From Rostratula benghalensis (Eukaryota > Chordata > Aves > Charadriiformes > Rostratulidae), in contig VXAI01000046.1 in NCBI GenBank assembly GCA_013399305.1, positions 411,545-475,544 on the forward strand: a DNA stretch of 64,000 nt, read 5' to 3'. Below, one piece after another: positions 50,701 to 63,222 of the stretch (its first letter is position 1; each line of letters opens with the position of its first letter). Position numbers and translations under genes: made by a program. Below the pieces are notes generated by a model. It was not told the origin of the DNA and made no database searches. It saw only the letters and a program-made list of their open reading frames with translations.

Positions 50701-53700
50701 AAAAAGCTATTTTACTTGAAGTGTTTATTTTTATGATTCAGCACAACAGTCTCTTTTCACTACAATATGTAGAGACTTAAAGGAGGCAATAGTAGAGTGT
50801 CAAAATGGAATAAACATTGTATGAATCAAAATCAGTCTTTATCTTTTTCCTGTATATAATCTGCATTGAGATTAGTGCTAGGAATGGAGTCTCATTAATT
50901 TGATAATATCGACCTATGCTTTCATTCTAGAAAAGTAAATTAATTCCTCATTAAAATTCAATGGCTATAACTTGAGGGAACTTCACCTAGGTTTGGATTC
51001 TGAAAGTAATGGTCAAATTCTAGGCTCGCTTTTACTGCCATTTCCACTATGGTCACACTTTCAGCATTTGGGAAAATTCTGGGGCAGATGATTCCGAACT
51101 TTTTGCAGTTGGCTTTTACACAAAATGACTGCATATATATATCCATTGGAACTGACTCTTACAAATAGCTTGTGCCAAGCAGCAGCCCATTTGAGCCAAT
51201 TTGGTCACAGTAAACAACTTCATTAACACTTCTCCAAAGCATCAGAAGATTCCTTCATGGTTAGCAAAATTTTGGAAGACTTAAAATGACATAAAAAGGA
51301 ATAACAAACAGGTACTGTCACACAGCATAAAAAAAAAAAAATATGTTTAAACTGGATTCTTTTTAACAAAAGGCCTATTATTTTCTAGATTGTTATAGAA
51401 TATCTTTCTTTCTAATTTCAAGGGATTAGCAAATAACAAGTCTTGGAGTAGAAATTGAAATGGTACAATTAAAACTCAGGCTGAGCAAGACTTCAAGTTT
51501 TTTTCCCCACAGTGTCCCTCCACCAGGCCCCCATTGCAGCTTGCATTGCAAAACCTTCCTGCCCTGAACCACAAACCCAGCCAGCTGAGTCCTGTGACCC
51601 AACCTTACTGAAGCATGACTTTTCTTTCTAGGGAGGCTGTATTTGACACTTCTGATTTTTTATATATAAAAAAGGGAAGATAGTAAAATAATAACTGCAC
51701 AATAATGTCAGGTGAATCAGATCACTTGATTCCTGCTAGGCAGACAGCTCTTTGCCTGCTTTCAACCACACATGCGTTCTTGTCTCATTCACTTTCACTG
51801 AAGGGCTCTAAAGAACACCTGATACCGTTGACAGAATGAGACAGTCTCCACAGTCAGGATTTAGGCTCATTTAAAATAACTTTGAAATGTGGCCATATCC
51901 CTAAAAAAACATGTTTGATTTATAATGAGCTCAATTCTTCCTAAACCTATTAATAAATTCTGTCACCTTATGCATGCTGAGTGCCTTCCTAAGATTTTAT
52001 TTTTAGAATATTCCTTTGCCTGACAATTTTGCAGACTCTACTCAACCAGTTTCCTAATAAATTCAATTTGAAAACATGATAATTAAATACAGAGAAGTAT
52101 TTAATCCTGTCATAATCTTTTGCTGTCTGAAAAATCAGAAGCTGTTATAAAGAAACTGATTTGTCTCTGCAGCAAAAAGAAGATAGATACCTAGAAGCTT
52201 GTCTGCATTAATCAATTGCTTGCAAGATAGCTTTCAGAAGGCCCAACCACTTAGGCAAATTTTAGGTATCCTCCATAGGGTTGGTATTTGAAAAGATGTT
52301 TATACTCTCATTTCAGCTCTACCACCGGCTCGGATTCCAATTTTCTTGTTTCTTTGGCCAAGGTGCTGTTTTGTCCAACACACAGCAGAGATGATTGGAT
52401 TGGCCTCAGCTAACAGTTCCTGTGATGCATGTTAAATTGTCCCATGTACTAATACATTTCACTCACAATTTGTAAAATTTACAATTAGATTGAATAATAG
52501 AAAAAAAAAAAAAAAGTAGGACCCTACAAACAAACTCCTTATTTTTCTGAGCAACAGTATTATCAGAGATGCTATACGTAACTTGAAGCTTGTCTGTGCC
52601 TCCAGACTTCAAAGCTCCTTATTTCTTTCTCCACAAGATACTCCACCTTCCTCTTTAGTAAACAAATCCAATTTGCATAGTTCTACTGAAAGGTAACTTT
52701 CTATATAAGTTTGCAAACAGGTCACCTATTGTGGCCTCTCTGAATAATGTTTTTATCTGGCAGGTTTGTGAGTCAGCGACATCTTCCTTAAATACTCTTA
52801 TACACTTAAATAGTTCCAGTATCACATACATAATCTCTAGAGCATTTTGTTCAAATGGAAGATGTTCAGTGAACGTGCCTTAGGCATATCTAGTCCAAAA
52901 CTTACACAGCAACAACAAGATTTAAACTAATAAAAAACCCCTTATGCATATCTCAAGGGTATGCTAACTTTTAATTTATGCCTCCAGCTACAGTTATCTT
53001 TCAAAGTGGCAGAGAGTGAGCACAACACTAGTTAAGTCAAAAGCTTTGTAGGCGTGGGAAGAAAGGAGGTGACCCAGTACTGCTGCTGTAATGGCTGCAA
53101 ATACCATGTTTTCACACCTACACCACATACATCACATATGTAACCGTGCTGGATTGTCTGGGCATGTTCCCTGCATGCTGGCCAAATTTTACTCGCTGAC
53201 ATTCACACCTTGCAGAGCCAAGGACAAGATTAGGAAAACTGACTCAACTGTAATCTGTTGCCTGGAGGTTTAGAACACTTCAGTGCCAGACAGCAGCTCT
53301 CTACCCTAAGCTGAAATGCTACAGTAAACTTGTTTATATGTTTTACTGCCAAACTACATTCAACAGAACCCAACAGCTATTTGATTGAAGGAAGAAAGGA
53401 ACTGAGTTAGTAGAAGCTCTTTTGGGCTGTGGCTGCTGCTCACTACATATGCCTGTCCCACACCTAGCCCTAGGCAGTCTCTGGCCTTTGCAATGATTTT
53501 GCAATGCAGACCCACTATGTGACATGGTTCCTATCCAAAGGAATACATGCTCCACACAGAACTGATTATAGTAAGATTATGACTTAGAGAATTTCTAGGT
53601 TTTATTAATAACCCATAGGAGAAAAAGAATGGGGAATCTGTGAAGATTTTTTTCATTGTTTTCCTCATTTTACATCAATTCCAGACCTAACACAGACTGA

Positions 53701-56288
53701 CTTGGTAACTCTTTCGTATTGCAGCAGATAGCAATATCTCTTTAAAGGATTAAAAACCAACTATGAACCACTCTGTTTCCAGCTGCACTTCAGGACAGCA
53801 CAAATAGGTTGTCAGACCGCAGCTGAGAACTTCTGGCCTCACAAAAGGCTGGCTTCATTAGCCTTTGTATGAGGGAGAAAAGAGAAAGGTGAATGCAAAC
53901 TAGAACTTTATTTTCTTATGGCATGTTTATAGTTCACTTCACATTTATTCTCCACTTCTCATGTAATAAGAAAGAATATTTTAATTCTATCTAAAATTTT
54001 GGAAGGAAATATGTAAATTATATTCTTTCTCTTCCACAAATATTTCAGGCATATATTTCAGATAAATACACATTTCATTATCTGAAATGCGCCAGTAAAA
54101 GCTGAGCTGAGAGAACTATATTAGGGACACAAATTATTCTGCACATTTGAAGGAAAGACATGCATCAGTTCTAATGGGGACAATCCTGTAGATGACACAA
54201 AAGAATCTAAGAGACAAAAATTAACTAAAATTAAATTTGAAGGTTAAGAATTTTGGACAAATTTCTTGTTACTTCATTTCCACTTGATTCTTGTTGGAAC
54301 TGCAAACATACTGAAGCACCACAAGAAATGATATCCTGCCCTTGTGATATCTCTTGTGATTTCTGGGAAGCTTCCAGTGTGTTCTGAAGTTCAGAGTCTG
54401 ATATACCAGGAAATAAACACACACATATGTTGATATGAAAATTCCAGGTCAGTTCAGTGTGGCAGATTAGGAAAATTCAGTTGGCAAGGCTGGGTGAGCA
54501 CCTTTCAGGATGGTTTTATAAAATGAACCATTTGATTATTTTAACTGTCCTGAAAAGGTCTGTCCAGCTAGGGTGGCAGCTACATAAATAAGCCTATAAA
54601 TGTGTCAGAGTAATCACATTTGATTTGTTAATAAAAAACAAAATGATCCCTACCTTCACTCCTTACAAGCCCTTGTGTCCAGGACTAAGTAAACTGCAAA
54701 GCCACTCACTAATAAAAGAAGCAATAAAATCAAATATTGTGACAGAAGGGGTGCTTAGGACAAAACAAACATTCATTTTAACGAATAATTCTCCCTACAT
54801 TTCAACAAACTCGTCCCAGAAAGTGGCTACAACACAGAGCACTACCTCAGGACTGCACAGCACCACAGAAGAGTCATCTGCTGATGAGCTAGAGTAACTG
54901 CTACATAAATTTAGAATTCAGCATAATTATAAATACTATAATTACATAGCAGCATAATTACAGTTAATACCTGAAAGGTTAGAAAAGAACTTTTGCAAAA
55001 TAAAGGAAACTCTTCCTTCAGTTAATGGAAGGTTTTGCTAATACATTTGACAGGTCCAAGTAGAAGAAAATGTATTTATCTTTTACCAAAAAAAAGCATG
55101 CCCTTTATATGAATCCATAGCAGAAAATTACAGGAGTTATTGAACTCACTGTAGAGGCATAATTGATGGTTCTAATTCAAAATGAACTGAGTGACTTTTG
55201 CTGTTTGCAATGCCAGTTGTTTAGTCTAGGCAGTCTCCCACAAATCTGAACAAAATCCATGACGCTGCTGCAAAATGAAATGAAAGAGAACAAATAGCTT
55301 CGCTTTCACTTCTAACAGCTGACCCAGCCCCCATGAAGAATATGTGATATCTCTCCAGCTGATAGTTACAGGAGCCTGTGAAGCAAGCAATATCCACCAG
55401 CACAAAACACAGTTGCACATGGCCTATCTATTTTCAGATACACACCTTTTCATAAAAAAAGAACACAACAAAACAAAACCGAAAAAATCTGCCAAAGAGT
55501 CAAGCCTGAAATATCAATTTAATCACAGCAACGTACCACCTGCAATATCAGATGCAGTGCAAAAAGTGGATCAATAGAAAATACCTGTAAAGTACAGAAC
55601 AGAGGTAGTTTCCCATAGCTGTCAATGACAGTAGCCAATGCATTCTCCACATTCAATGTTGTTATAAATTCTCATATTGTTGTCAAGATTGCACTAGGAA
55701 CACTCAAAATATGCAGGACAACAAAACTGGGGGGATGTTAGGGGTCATCTTCTTTAAAGTTTTCTTTGGCTTTCATTCCTTCAATTAGAAATAACTGGTT
55801 TAATACCTTCCCAGTATTTTGGAGCAGAAGTACAGTCAGCATTTTCATACACAGAAAAATAAGTGTAACTTCTCAAATCCTATTGAGAAATACTTACATA
55901 ACATTCCCAAAAAATTCATAATTCTAAAAGCAGAATAAAATAATGAAACCTACTGTACAGTGACTTGGCTCACTTCTTATTTTCTTGTAAAATTTACATT
56001 TTTAAAAATATTTCAAGACAAATCAATTCATAGCTTTATATTAACCTGAAATTCTTGGTGGGATGTAACAGCTCTCATTACCAAATGTCATCATCAACAG
56101 TGAGAGTTATTATCTAGGTGTCTATCTATATAATTCTATGTCCTTACTTATTATGTCTGCCTTAACACACTTGTTTTCTTCATGCACTTATTCTATCAAA
56201 ATCGGTATGGTTGTAAGTAAACACAACACTCAGCTTCTGCTGAAGTTTACTAGAATTGTAGCTCTCAGAATACTCTATTACCACAAAG

Positions 56289-56351
56289 TTGGTGGTGGGT
56301 TTGGTTTTTTTGTTGTTGTTGTTTAGTTGGTTGGGTTTTGTGGTTTTTTTT
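56289..56351. repeat. G/T-rich low-complexity tract
   Basis: Mixture of GGT, GTT and GGTTTT units with T runs; a (GTT)4-like core sits at about 56310-56322. On the opposite strand it resembles the A/C-rich tract at 35252. Simple sequence, no coding value. Confidence 0.75.
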
Positions 56352-56648
56352 AGTTTCCAGAACCACAGGTATGACATGCTACTAAACAATTCTTCCTTGT
56401 AAACACCATCACTAAGAACTTTTGTAAAAATGTGCTTAGTTAAAACCAAACAGGCCAAGTTAGTAGTTGGAACGAAGAGAATAGAGCAGTTAATTTCAAG
56501 AGCTAGATCTCAGATCTGCTGTGAACTATGGTCAAATCCACCTGTTCATTTAATACAAAATGACTCAGTAACCAAGATTCCCTGTTAGAATCCTCCAAAT
56601 CTATTGCACAATAGTTTCAGTCTAGTAAGAACTGGGGTTTTTTTCCTT

Positions 56649-56664
56649 CCCCCCCCCCCNNNNN
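56649..56664. other. C11 homopolymer running into a 5-N gap
   Basis: C at 56649-56659, then N at 56660-56664. This is an unresolved homopolymer end and the true number of C is unknown. Confidence 0.95.
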
Positions 56665-57329
56665 CTTTGTACAGAGAAAAATACATTTTTCAAGTGTCTG
56701 GTTACACAGTACAAAAATTATTGCTAGCAATATTTATTATTTTTTTTAATAGCATTTTGCTAATCTTGAACAATGGCTTATCTATTCATTCTAGATCTTC
56801 TCAAATCAAACCTGTTATGTTAGCTTTTATAAAACAAAGCAGCACCCATAACTCCCTAGTTAAAAACCATCCTGTGTTCATTTCTTCTCTCATTAGAGAA
56901 TATAAAGAAAATGGTTATTACAGCTAAGACACATGATGTGTACTGTAGAGAGAACAAAAAGTCCAGCAGCACAGAGAAGACTGCGACATGCTGAACTAGG
57001 GAACATAAAGGCTTAGACCATCAATCCCCACACTGTCCCAGATATCAGTATGAATGCACTTTACGTCTATTCCTCTCTGCATGGCAATATGAAGATCACT
57101 AGGAGCCACGAACGACTGATAAAGATTATGCTTCTGCTCTCATTATTCCCTGTCAGTAAAGGGCAGAATACAGTGTCCACAGATTCCCTTAGCTAACAAT
57201 TATGCATCCAGGCATCCATGCTGATTTCATGGAATCTGCGAGGCCTTGATAAACCCAAGTGAACTGTCACACTATTGGAATGCACTGGATTTTTCCTATA
57301 GATTTTTTTCTGTGGTTTTCAATGGAGAT

Positions 57330-57605
57330 CTCTAAGGAGAACCTGATAACTGAAAGGCGAATACATCTCAGTAGGTGCCCCTTGTCACAGTGCTGTGGGG
57401 TTCATTCAGCAGCATGCACTGGTTCGCCACCAGCTGTGAGGAAATTTAGGTTCCATTGGTATGCTGGTGATGCTCAGCTTATTTTCTACTTTTTACCAGA
57501 TCAGAAATGCCATTCTTCAGCCAAGATGCAGACATGAATGAGAATAAATTTGGCTGAACCTGACTCTGCAGTGGACAAAGGCAGTGCTGGCAGCTGGCAT
57601 TGAAA
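57330..57605 (+). mobile_element. Degraded L2-type LINE reverse transcriptase fragment
   Basis: One plus frame carries two RT landmarks in the right order. LSQCCGV (CGV at 57394-57402) corresponds to the CGVPQG block, and VRKFRFHWYAGDAQLIF has YAGD at 57460-57471 in place of the catalytic YADD box, followed by QL-F as in L2-clade YADDTQLYL. The interval between the two blocks is shorter than normal, so some codons are deleted. Downstream, 'GAATGAGAATAAATTTGGCT' and 'GACAAAGGCAGTGCTGGC' recall the L2 WMRANKLxLNPDKTEVL segment after a frameshift. The second catalytic Asp-pair residue is replaced by Gly, so the element is dead. L2/L3 elements are ancient amniote LINEs and rarer in birds than CR1. 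Confidence 0.57.
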
Positions 57606-58663
57606 TATTCACATTATTCCAGCCTAAAAAGCAGCTTCCACTCTGAGAACACTTCTCTTATCATGGACAATTGTAATGACCAAGCTAGCAGAGCTGATGA
57701 TGATTTTTAATAAAAAAAACCAAACCATTTTTGACATGGATACATTCAGGAAGACTGGAGAGCCCTCAGCTCTAGAACTTGCTTCAATCACAAGATGAAT
57801 TTCCCACGTGCAGCAGTATGCACAGCATCTTTTTTGATAAAACACATGTCCCTGTGCTATGTTTGGTTGCTTTGGTATGTGACAAGGAAGATTTGAATTG
57901 CATATTTGGGCATGTGGATTTGCTCACTCCATATAAAAAAGTACCATGTAACAGGAGGCTACATTATCTAAAACAAATATTAAATGCAATGTGTTTTTTA
58001 AAAGTGAGAAAACTTATATGAATGTTTACTGGATATTATCATAGCTTTTAAAAGATAGATGAGACATGAAAAGAAATCACACACTGAAATGGAGAGACAC
58101 TGAAAACAAAATATTCTGGCAGTGTATATTGTATCATCACATTATGTGACTTAGCCACCGAAACTCTAATATGTAACAACTTTTTTATGTAAAACTCAAG
58201 CTCTGAGAATTCCAGGCCAAATTAAAGTGTAATCCTAAATAACAAAGTGGATAAACTCACCTACTTGGTGATCCAGGCATAACACCCAGAGGCAAATAAT
58301 TCTGCTTATCTGAGTAACCTTTTGACTATACTACCAGGTTGGTCACCAGTGTTGAACCAAATCATGATTTACAGAGACAAAAGAGGGCATTGGGATCATT
58401 GTAGAGCTTTCTGTAGTTTAATAAAAGGAAACAATTGGATATTATTTCTGGCTACAGAAATTCAATAAATTGATATTACTGCTCACTGAGGACAGTAACA
58501 TTCACAGGTGCTACTTATAGCTAATTTCTGTATTTTTATACTACAGTGAAAAGATTATAATGTCCACAGTAGGACTGAGTGAGCATTACAGAAAAGGCAA
58601 TATACCTGACCTCCATTTCAAAAACCTAAGGAATCAATAAAAATTCAGTAAGATAGTGTTCAA
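57606..58663. other. No gene recognised
   Basis: AT-rich spacer between the L2-like fragment and the minus-strand CR1. The minus strand has a consensus-like donor (AGTAG|GTGAGT, around 58255-58262), but no acceptable acceptor or coding frame accompanies it. Confidence 0.5.
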
Positions 58664-59302
58664 GAATCACAGAATCACATACTATCAGGGATTGGAAGGG
58701 ACCTTGAAAGATCATCCAGTCCAATCCCCCTGCCAGAGCAGGAACACCTAGATCAGGTCACACAGGAATGCGTCCAGACAGGTTTCTCCACAACCTCTCT
58801 GGGCAGCCCGTTCCAGTGCTCCATCACCCTCACTGTGAAGAAGTTTTTCCTCATATTTAAGTGGAACTTCTTGTGTTCCAGCTTGCACCCATTGCCACTT
58901 GTCCTATTATAGGCCGTCACTGAGAAGAGCCTGGCTCCATCCTCCTGACACTCACTCTGTATGTATTTATAAACATTAATGAGGTCACCCCTCAGTCTCC
59001 TCTTCTCCAAGCTAAAGAGACCCAGCTCCCTCATACGGGAGATGCTCCACCCCCTTCAGCATCTTTGTTGCTCCACGCTGGACTCTCTCAAGCAATTCCC
59101 TGTCCCTCTGGAACTGAGGGGCCCAGAACTGGTCACAGTATTCCAGATGGGGTCTCACTAGGGCAGAGTAGAGGGGGAGGAGAACCTCTCTGGACCTACT
59201 GACCACAGCCCTTCTAATACACCACAGGATGCCATGGGCCTTCCTGGCCACCAGGGCACAGTGCTGGCTCATGGTCATCCTGCTGTCTACCAGGACCCCC
59301 AG
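58664..59302 (-). mobile_element. CR1 retrotransposon, ORF2 C-terminal part plus 3' UTR
   Basis: The best preserved repeat in the window. On the minus strand, reading from 59302 towards 58664, it encodes [21 protein letters not shown] (from 59278), [40 protein letters not shown] and [19 protein letters not shown]. After one frameshift near 59015-59035 it continues [57 protein letters not shown] and REVVEKP. It ends in the 3' UTR with a terminal ACAGAATCACATACT-like end at 58664. The 5' end is truncated at the segment encoding VDSR, so the RT palm motifs are absent. Frame conservation over more than 170 codons suggests a comparatively young insertion. Confidence 0.96.
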
Positions 59303-61952
59303 AAGTTACCAAATCATTGCACGTGTCTCAGGCCATGAACCAACATCCTCTTGTAGCCAAGGGTAATTGCCAGTAGCACTTCTCAGGTTTTAAAGTTTCC
59401 TGAAAGCTACCACTTTCATCCAAGTGATGAGGTAGATCAAAAAAATTAGGGCATGCCTGAGTGAACTGAAGCACTATAGATTAGGCTAGTTTAAGCAGTT
59501 AAAATAGGTGATCTGAGATTGCCTAACTGATTTTCCTTGCAGCAAACAGGCAATGGTCCAACATTGGAACATTGTCAACAGAACAGTAAGGGTGGTGATC
59601 TCTGATTGGTGGGAGGTGATAAAAAGCTGGAGGTGGTAACTTCTTTGCTGGTACAGATGGATGCAAAGATGACTGTCCACTGCCGAAATACACTCCTTGA
59701 GTGCTAAATACTGGTTTTCCGCAGCACAGTCATACACTCTGAAGCACATCAGGTTCTTACATACAAAGGAAACTCTGCATCCATATACCTTTGTTTCTAT
59801 TGTTACAAAAGTTAAAAAAAAAAAAGGAAGATGTTTTTAAACTGCAAAGTGAATTCACGTACATTAAAAAGAAAGAAGCTGAGAGCTTTTAACTACTGTT
59901 TTATACAATATTTCCTCCCATTTTGGTTAATTCATTACATATGAATAGCAGTCCCACTTTTTTTTTTCCCCTATGAAATATGACAGATTCTAGATAAAAC
60001 GTGCCAACTAAAGTCAGAAGCATGAGCTGTAGTGTTATATGCACCACCTATGCACAATATGGAAAAACAGCTTTTGTCAAACTAGAGAAGTTAAGAGGAC
60101 AATGCAGAATTTAATTCCTAGGCAGAAATTCAGTTCTACACAAGAGGGTAACCTCCATGTTTGCCCACACCTCCATTTTTCCTTCTCTCCTGGCATTATC
60201 ATCTCCTCATGTCACAGAATGAAATATTAACAAGCTTCTGACCTGCAGCAGCACCCAGCTGTTGCTGTACCCTGTGGAGTGTTTCTGCCCAGAGCATTAC
60301 AGGCTCAAGCCCAGGGTTCAGCCTCCTCTCTACTGCATGCCCCACTGCAGCTACTTGAGCAAGAACGTCCAAAGGATAACCATTAGGATTTTACTCACAC
60401 GGCTGTTCCCATGTAATTCGGATTACACATCTTCTGATGCCTTTGTAACATCTATACGTTGCACAAAAGGGCTGGAAAAAAATCTGTTACTCTGACATTG
60501 TTCTAGTGCTTTTCATTGGCTTGCCATGTTCAGCAACAGCAGCTGTTCACCAAGCAGCAAAAAAGGCTATCTGGCTGATCAGCTGAGCCACTGATCTCTA
60601 TTCTGGGCTTCAGAATGTAAGAAATGGAAATTCCTGGATTCATAAACTGTTGCTTTCTCCCACACAGCATGCATGAGACTTTCTGGCTCTGCTCTGTCCC
60701 CTCTCAAGCATTAAAAGGAATATGCTTCCGACTGTCCTGAGTCTCATTACGTTTTCCCAGCCACTTTTACAAAGTTTCACATTGTTGCCTAAATACAACT
60801 GGCCTGTAATTATTTGAGAATTTTTAACTTCTGAGCCTACATACTTTGTGCTAGTCAAATGAACACAGAGATTATAAAATCAGCTTTCCGGGCATTTTCA
60901 AATAGGCTTTTTCTTATGCTAATAGAAAAATAAGAGAAAATTTGAGCAGGCTATGTTGATATTTTTTCACAGAAGCTTGAGCAAATTAAAATGTAAATAG
61001 TTCTACAATCACTGCTTTTGAGTGACATTTTTTTTTTTGCTTAAGTCTTTAGATATGATGATATTTGGAGTTTTTGTGATCTCATTTCTTTCTTACTCCT
61101 TATGCTGACTTACCTAATTGGCGCAAGAGACTTATTACCTTGCTGAGCCAACAGCAAACTAACCCAGTAGAAAGAAAAGTGAATTTTCATGTGTTGGTTG
61201 GGTGAACTGAATCACATGAATGCAAGAGTCATGAATGCACTGCTCAGGAATGGGCGAGTGGGACTTTGGATTTCTCCATTATTACCTCCGTGGATGCACA
61301 ACTCTTACAACCAGGCCTGGGCCCTGCCTAGGGAGCAGGAGGTTCCACCCACACCAATACTGTTTGGTCCATCCAGTCCTGCATCTTTTTTATAATCAGC
61401 TCCAATGTGCAAGCTGAACACATAATAGCATACAATATTGATTTACAGGGACGCATACCTAAAGACCCCAGAAGTGAGGCTTAAGAACATGAAAAGGACA
61501 TGAGCCACGCTCATGAAAAATTCTGCTAATTTAATATGGTTCTCTGGGAAACAAAAACCTGTTCCCCCGACCTTCTTGGTAGCATTTGTCACAACAGGGC
61601 TCCTACCCTGACTAGACCTGAGTACAACTAGAATGCAAACAATTTTCAGAGTCATAACATTCAGGGAAATTACTTTGCTGTACTAATGTGTGCATTACAT
61701 GCATTATTTAATAGTCCAAAAAGACCTGTTAAACTAACTTCTTAAAACACAAGTAGAATGTAAATAGGCTGAATCTAATAATTTACACTTAAAAGGAACA
61801 ACATAGCATAAATACATCAGTTTGTTTTACCACAGTATTTTAAATTAAAATGGTCTTTGTTTTCATTTTCCTTTCTCCCTAAACCACTATGAAGCAGTTG
61901 TACAAAAGCTATCAGTAGTTTCATCAGTGTACAGCTCCTGGCTTTTTACAAG

Positions 61953-61973
61953 TTAGCCAACATATTCTACCCT
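61953..61973. repeat. 21-bp direct repeat, copy 1
   Basis: Begins TTAGCCAACATATTC and ends TACCCT. It is identical to 62698-62718, 745 bases downstream. Sequence outside the 21 bases is not similar between the two copies. Confidence 0.95.
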
Positions 61974-62697
61974 TGGTGGATAGGTAACTATTTCTGAATA
62001 CAAGAAACAAATTGATGGAATAACTCAACACTGGAGACTATAGAATTTGGACATTAGAAAGTTTTATTTCTCATGTTCGCTCTTGCCACTGTATCAACTA
62101 AACTGAGCAAGTAGCTACCACCACTATGAGAATTTTTTTAATGTATATTAGAATTCATTTTACTTCCATGTTTTCTGAGCTATTCCCAAAGGTGACTAGT
62201 TTGTAACACTGAAGCAGCAGAAGCAGCACGCAGAGGCTACAGAGAGGTTAACTTTGGCTTCAAGGAGGCTACTGTGCATGTCTGTGACAAATAGGGAAGT
62301 GGAATTCAGAACTTCACTGATAAACTAATACCTTATCCACAAAGTCTGTGCCACCACTTAATTCACAAGAATATTATCAGTTACTTATGTACAAAGTATC
62401 CAGGTTCAGAGATGGTCAGCATACAGTGCTTTCAGTGATAGCATCTCGTGAGATGTCCTTTCTCAAGACTCTGTCTGCTAACTCTAGTAAGATGCTGATT
62501 TACTCAGATTTGAAGGCTATTATTACTGGTCTGCTTGTCCTTTTTCTTCTAATCTACAACCACACTACTTGGAAATTGTGTAAATCAGCCTACTTATTAG
62601 GGACCCAAATTCAACCTTTATCACAGAAGGGACAAGCTTGCTCTGAACTTCTCATGTGAATCTTGCAGGAAAGCATCCACGCACTAAACTCCACCAT

Positions 62698-62718
62698 TTA
62701 GCCAACATATTCTACCCT
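62698..62718. repeat. 21-bp direct repeat, copy 2
   Basis: Identical to 61953-61973. The 724 bases between the copies have no poly-A tail, terminal inverted repeats or recognisable retroelement sequence. Confidence 0.95.
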
Positions 62719-63180
62719 ATCTCCTTTTTATCACAGCAGCTGTAATTCAGTAGTATCACATGTACATACATTGTGCACTTCATATTCACTTCCTGGACAT
62801 GAAAGAAATTAGGAAATATAAAATCTGACAACAGTGTAGTAGTCAGAAGCTATTTCCCCTATCAGCAAGCAAAGCTACTAAGTAGACTGATGTTCCTACA
62901 ACAGCAGAGAAAACTCTTGCAGTGAAAGCCTGCAAACCGCTCAGCATCCATGAAGGGTACCGAGTACTCCCAGCTTCCACTGATTTCAAAAGGAAATGTG
63001 CAGGCCTTTTGTTACCCTTGCTGGTACGTGATCAGCTCTGAAAAACTTTTCACCATCTGGCAACTGAACTCTTGATTCTTTGTTTGTGCTTTCCAGGCTG
63101 TCAGATTTAATACGTCCATTGTTTAATGATCCCATCCTCACCTTTAAGTTTATGGAGGATTTTTTCTGTTTTAATTCCAG

Positions 63181-63222
63181 CAAATATCACAACCAAAATC
63201 CCTACCTTTCTACTCATGGAAG
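63181..63222 (+). other. Splice-bounded 42-base segment (weak micro-exon candidate)
   Basis: The acceptor-like tract 'TTTTTTCTGTTTTAATTCCAG' ends at 63180 and a consensus donor GAAG|GTAAGA starts at 63223. The enclosed 42 bases are open in all three frames. It is compatible with the phase-1 end of the candidate exon at 33.5 kb, but so are many random segments. No protein similarity was recognised, so confidence is low. Confidence 0.15.

Larger units (their letters stand above)
47778..57329. other. No gene recognised; one gap and low-complexity tracts
   Basis: About 9.5 kb without a recognisable interspersed repeat. It contains A13 at 51329-51341, A15 at 52501-52515, a G/T-rich tract at 56289-56351, and a C11 run ending in a 5-base N gap at 56660-56664. 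The open frames at 48445-48837 (130 codons) and 54625-54897 (Ser/Thr-rich C-terminal half) are unrecognised. The segment near 51500-51600 is locally richer in C and follows an acceptor-like 'TTTTTTTCCCCACAG', but no donor was found. Confidence 0.45.

Noticed and set aside
52317..52362. 46-base exon between CTCTCATTTCAG and CCAAG|GTGCTG
   Set aside because: The acceptor is good but the donor is weak, and the peptide in any frame is unremarkable.
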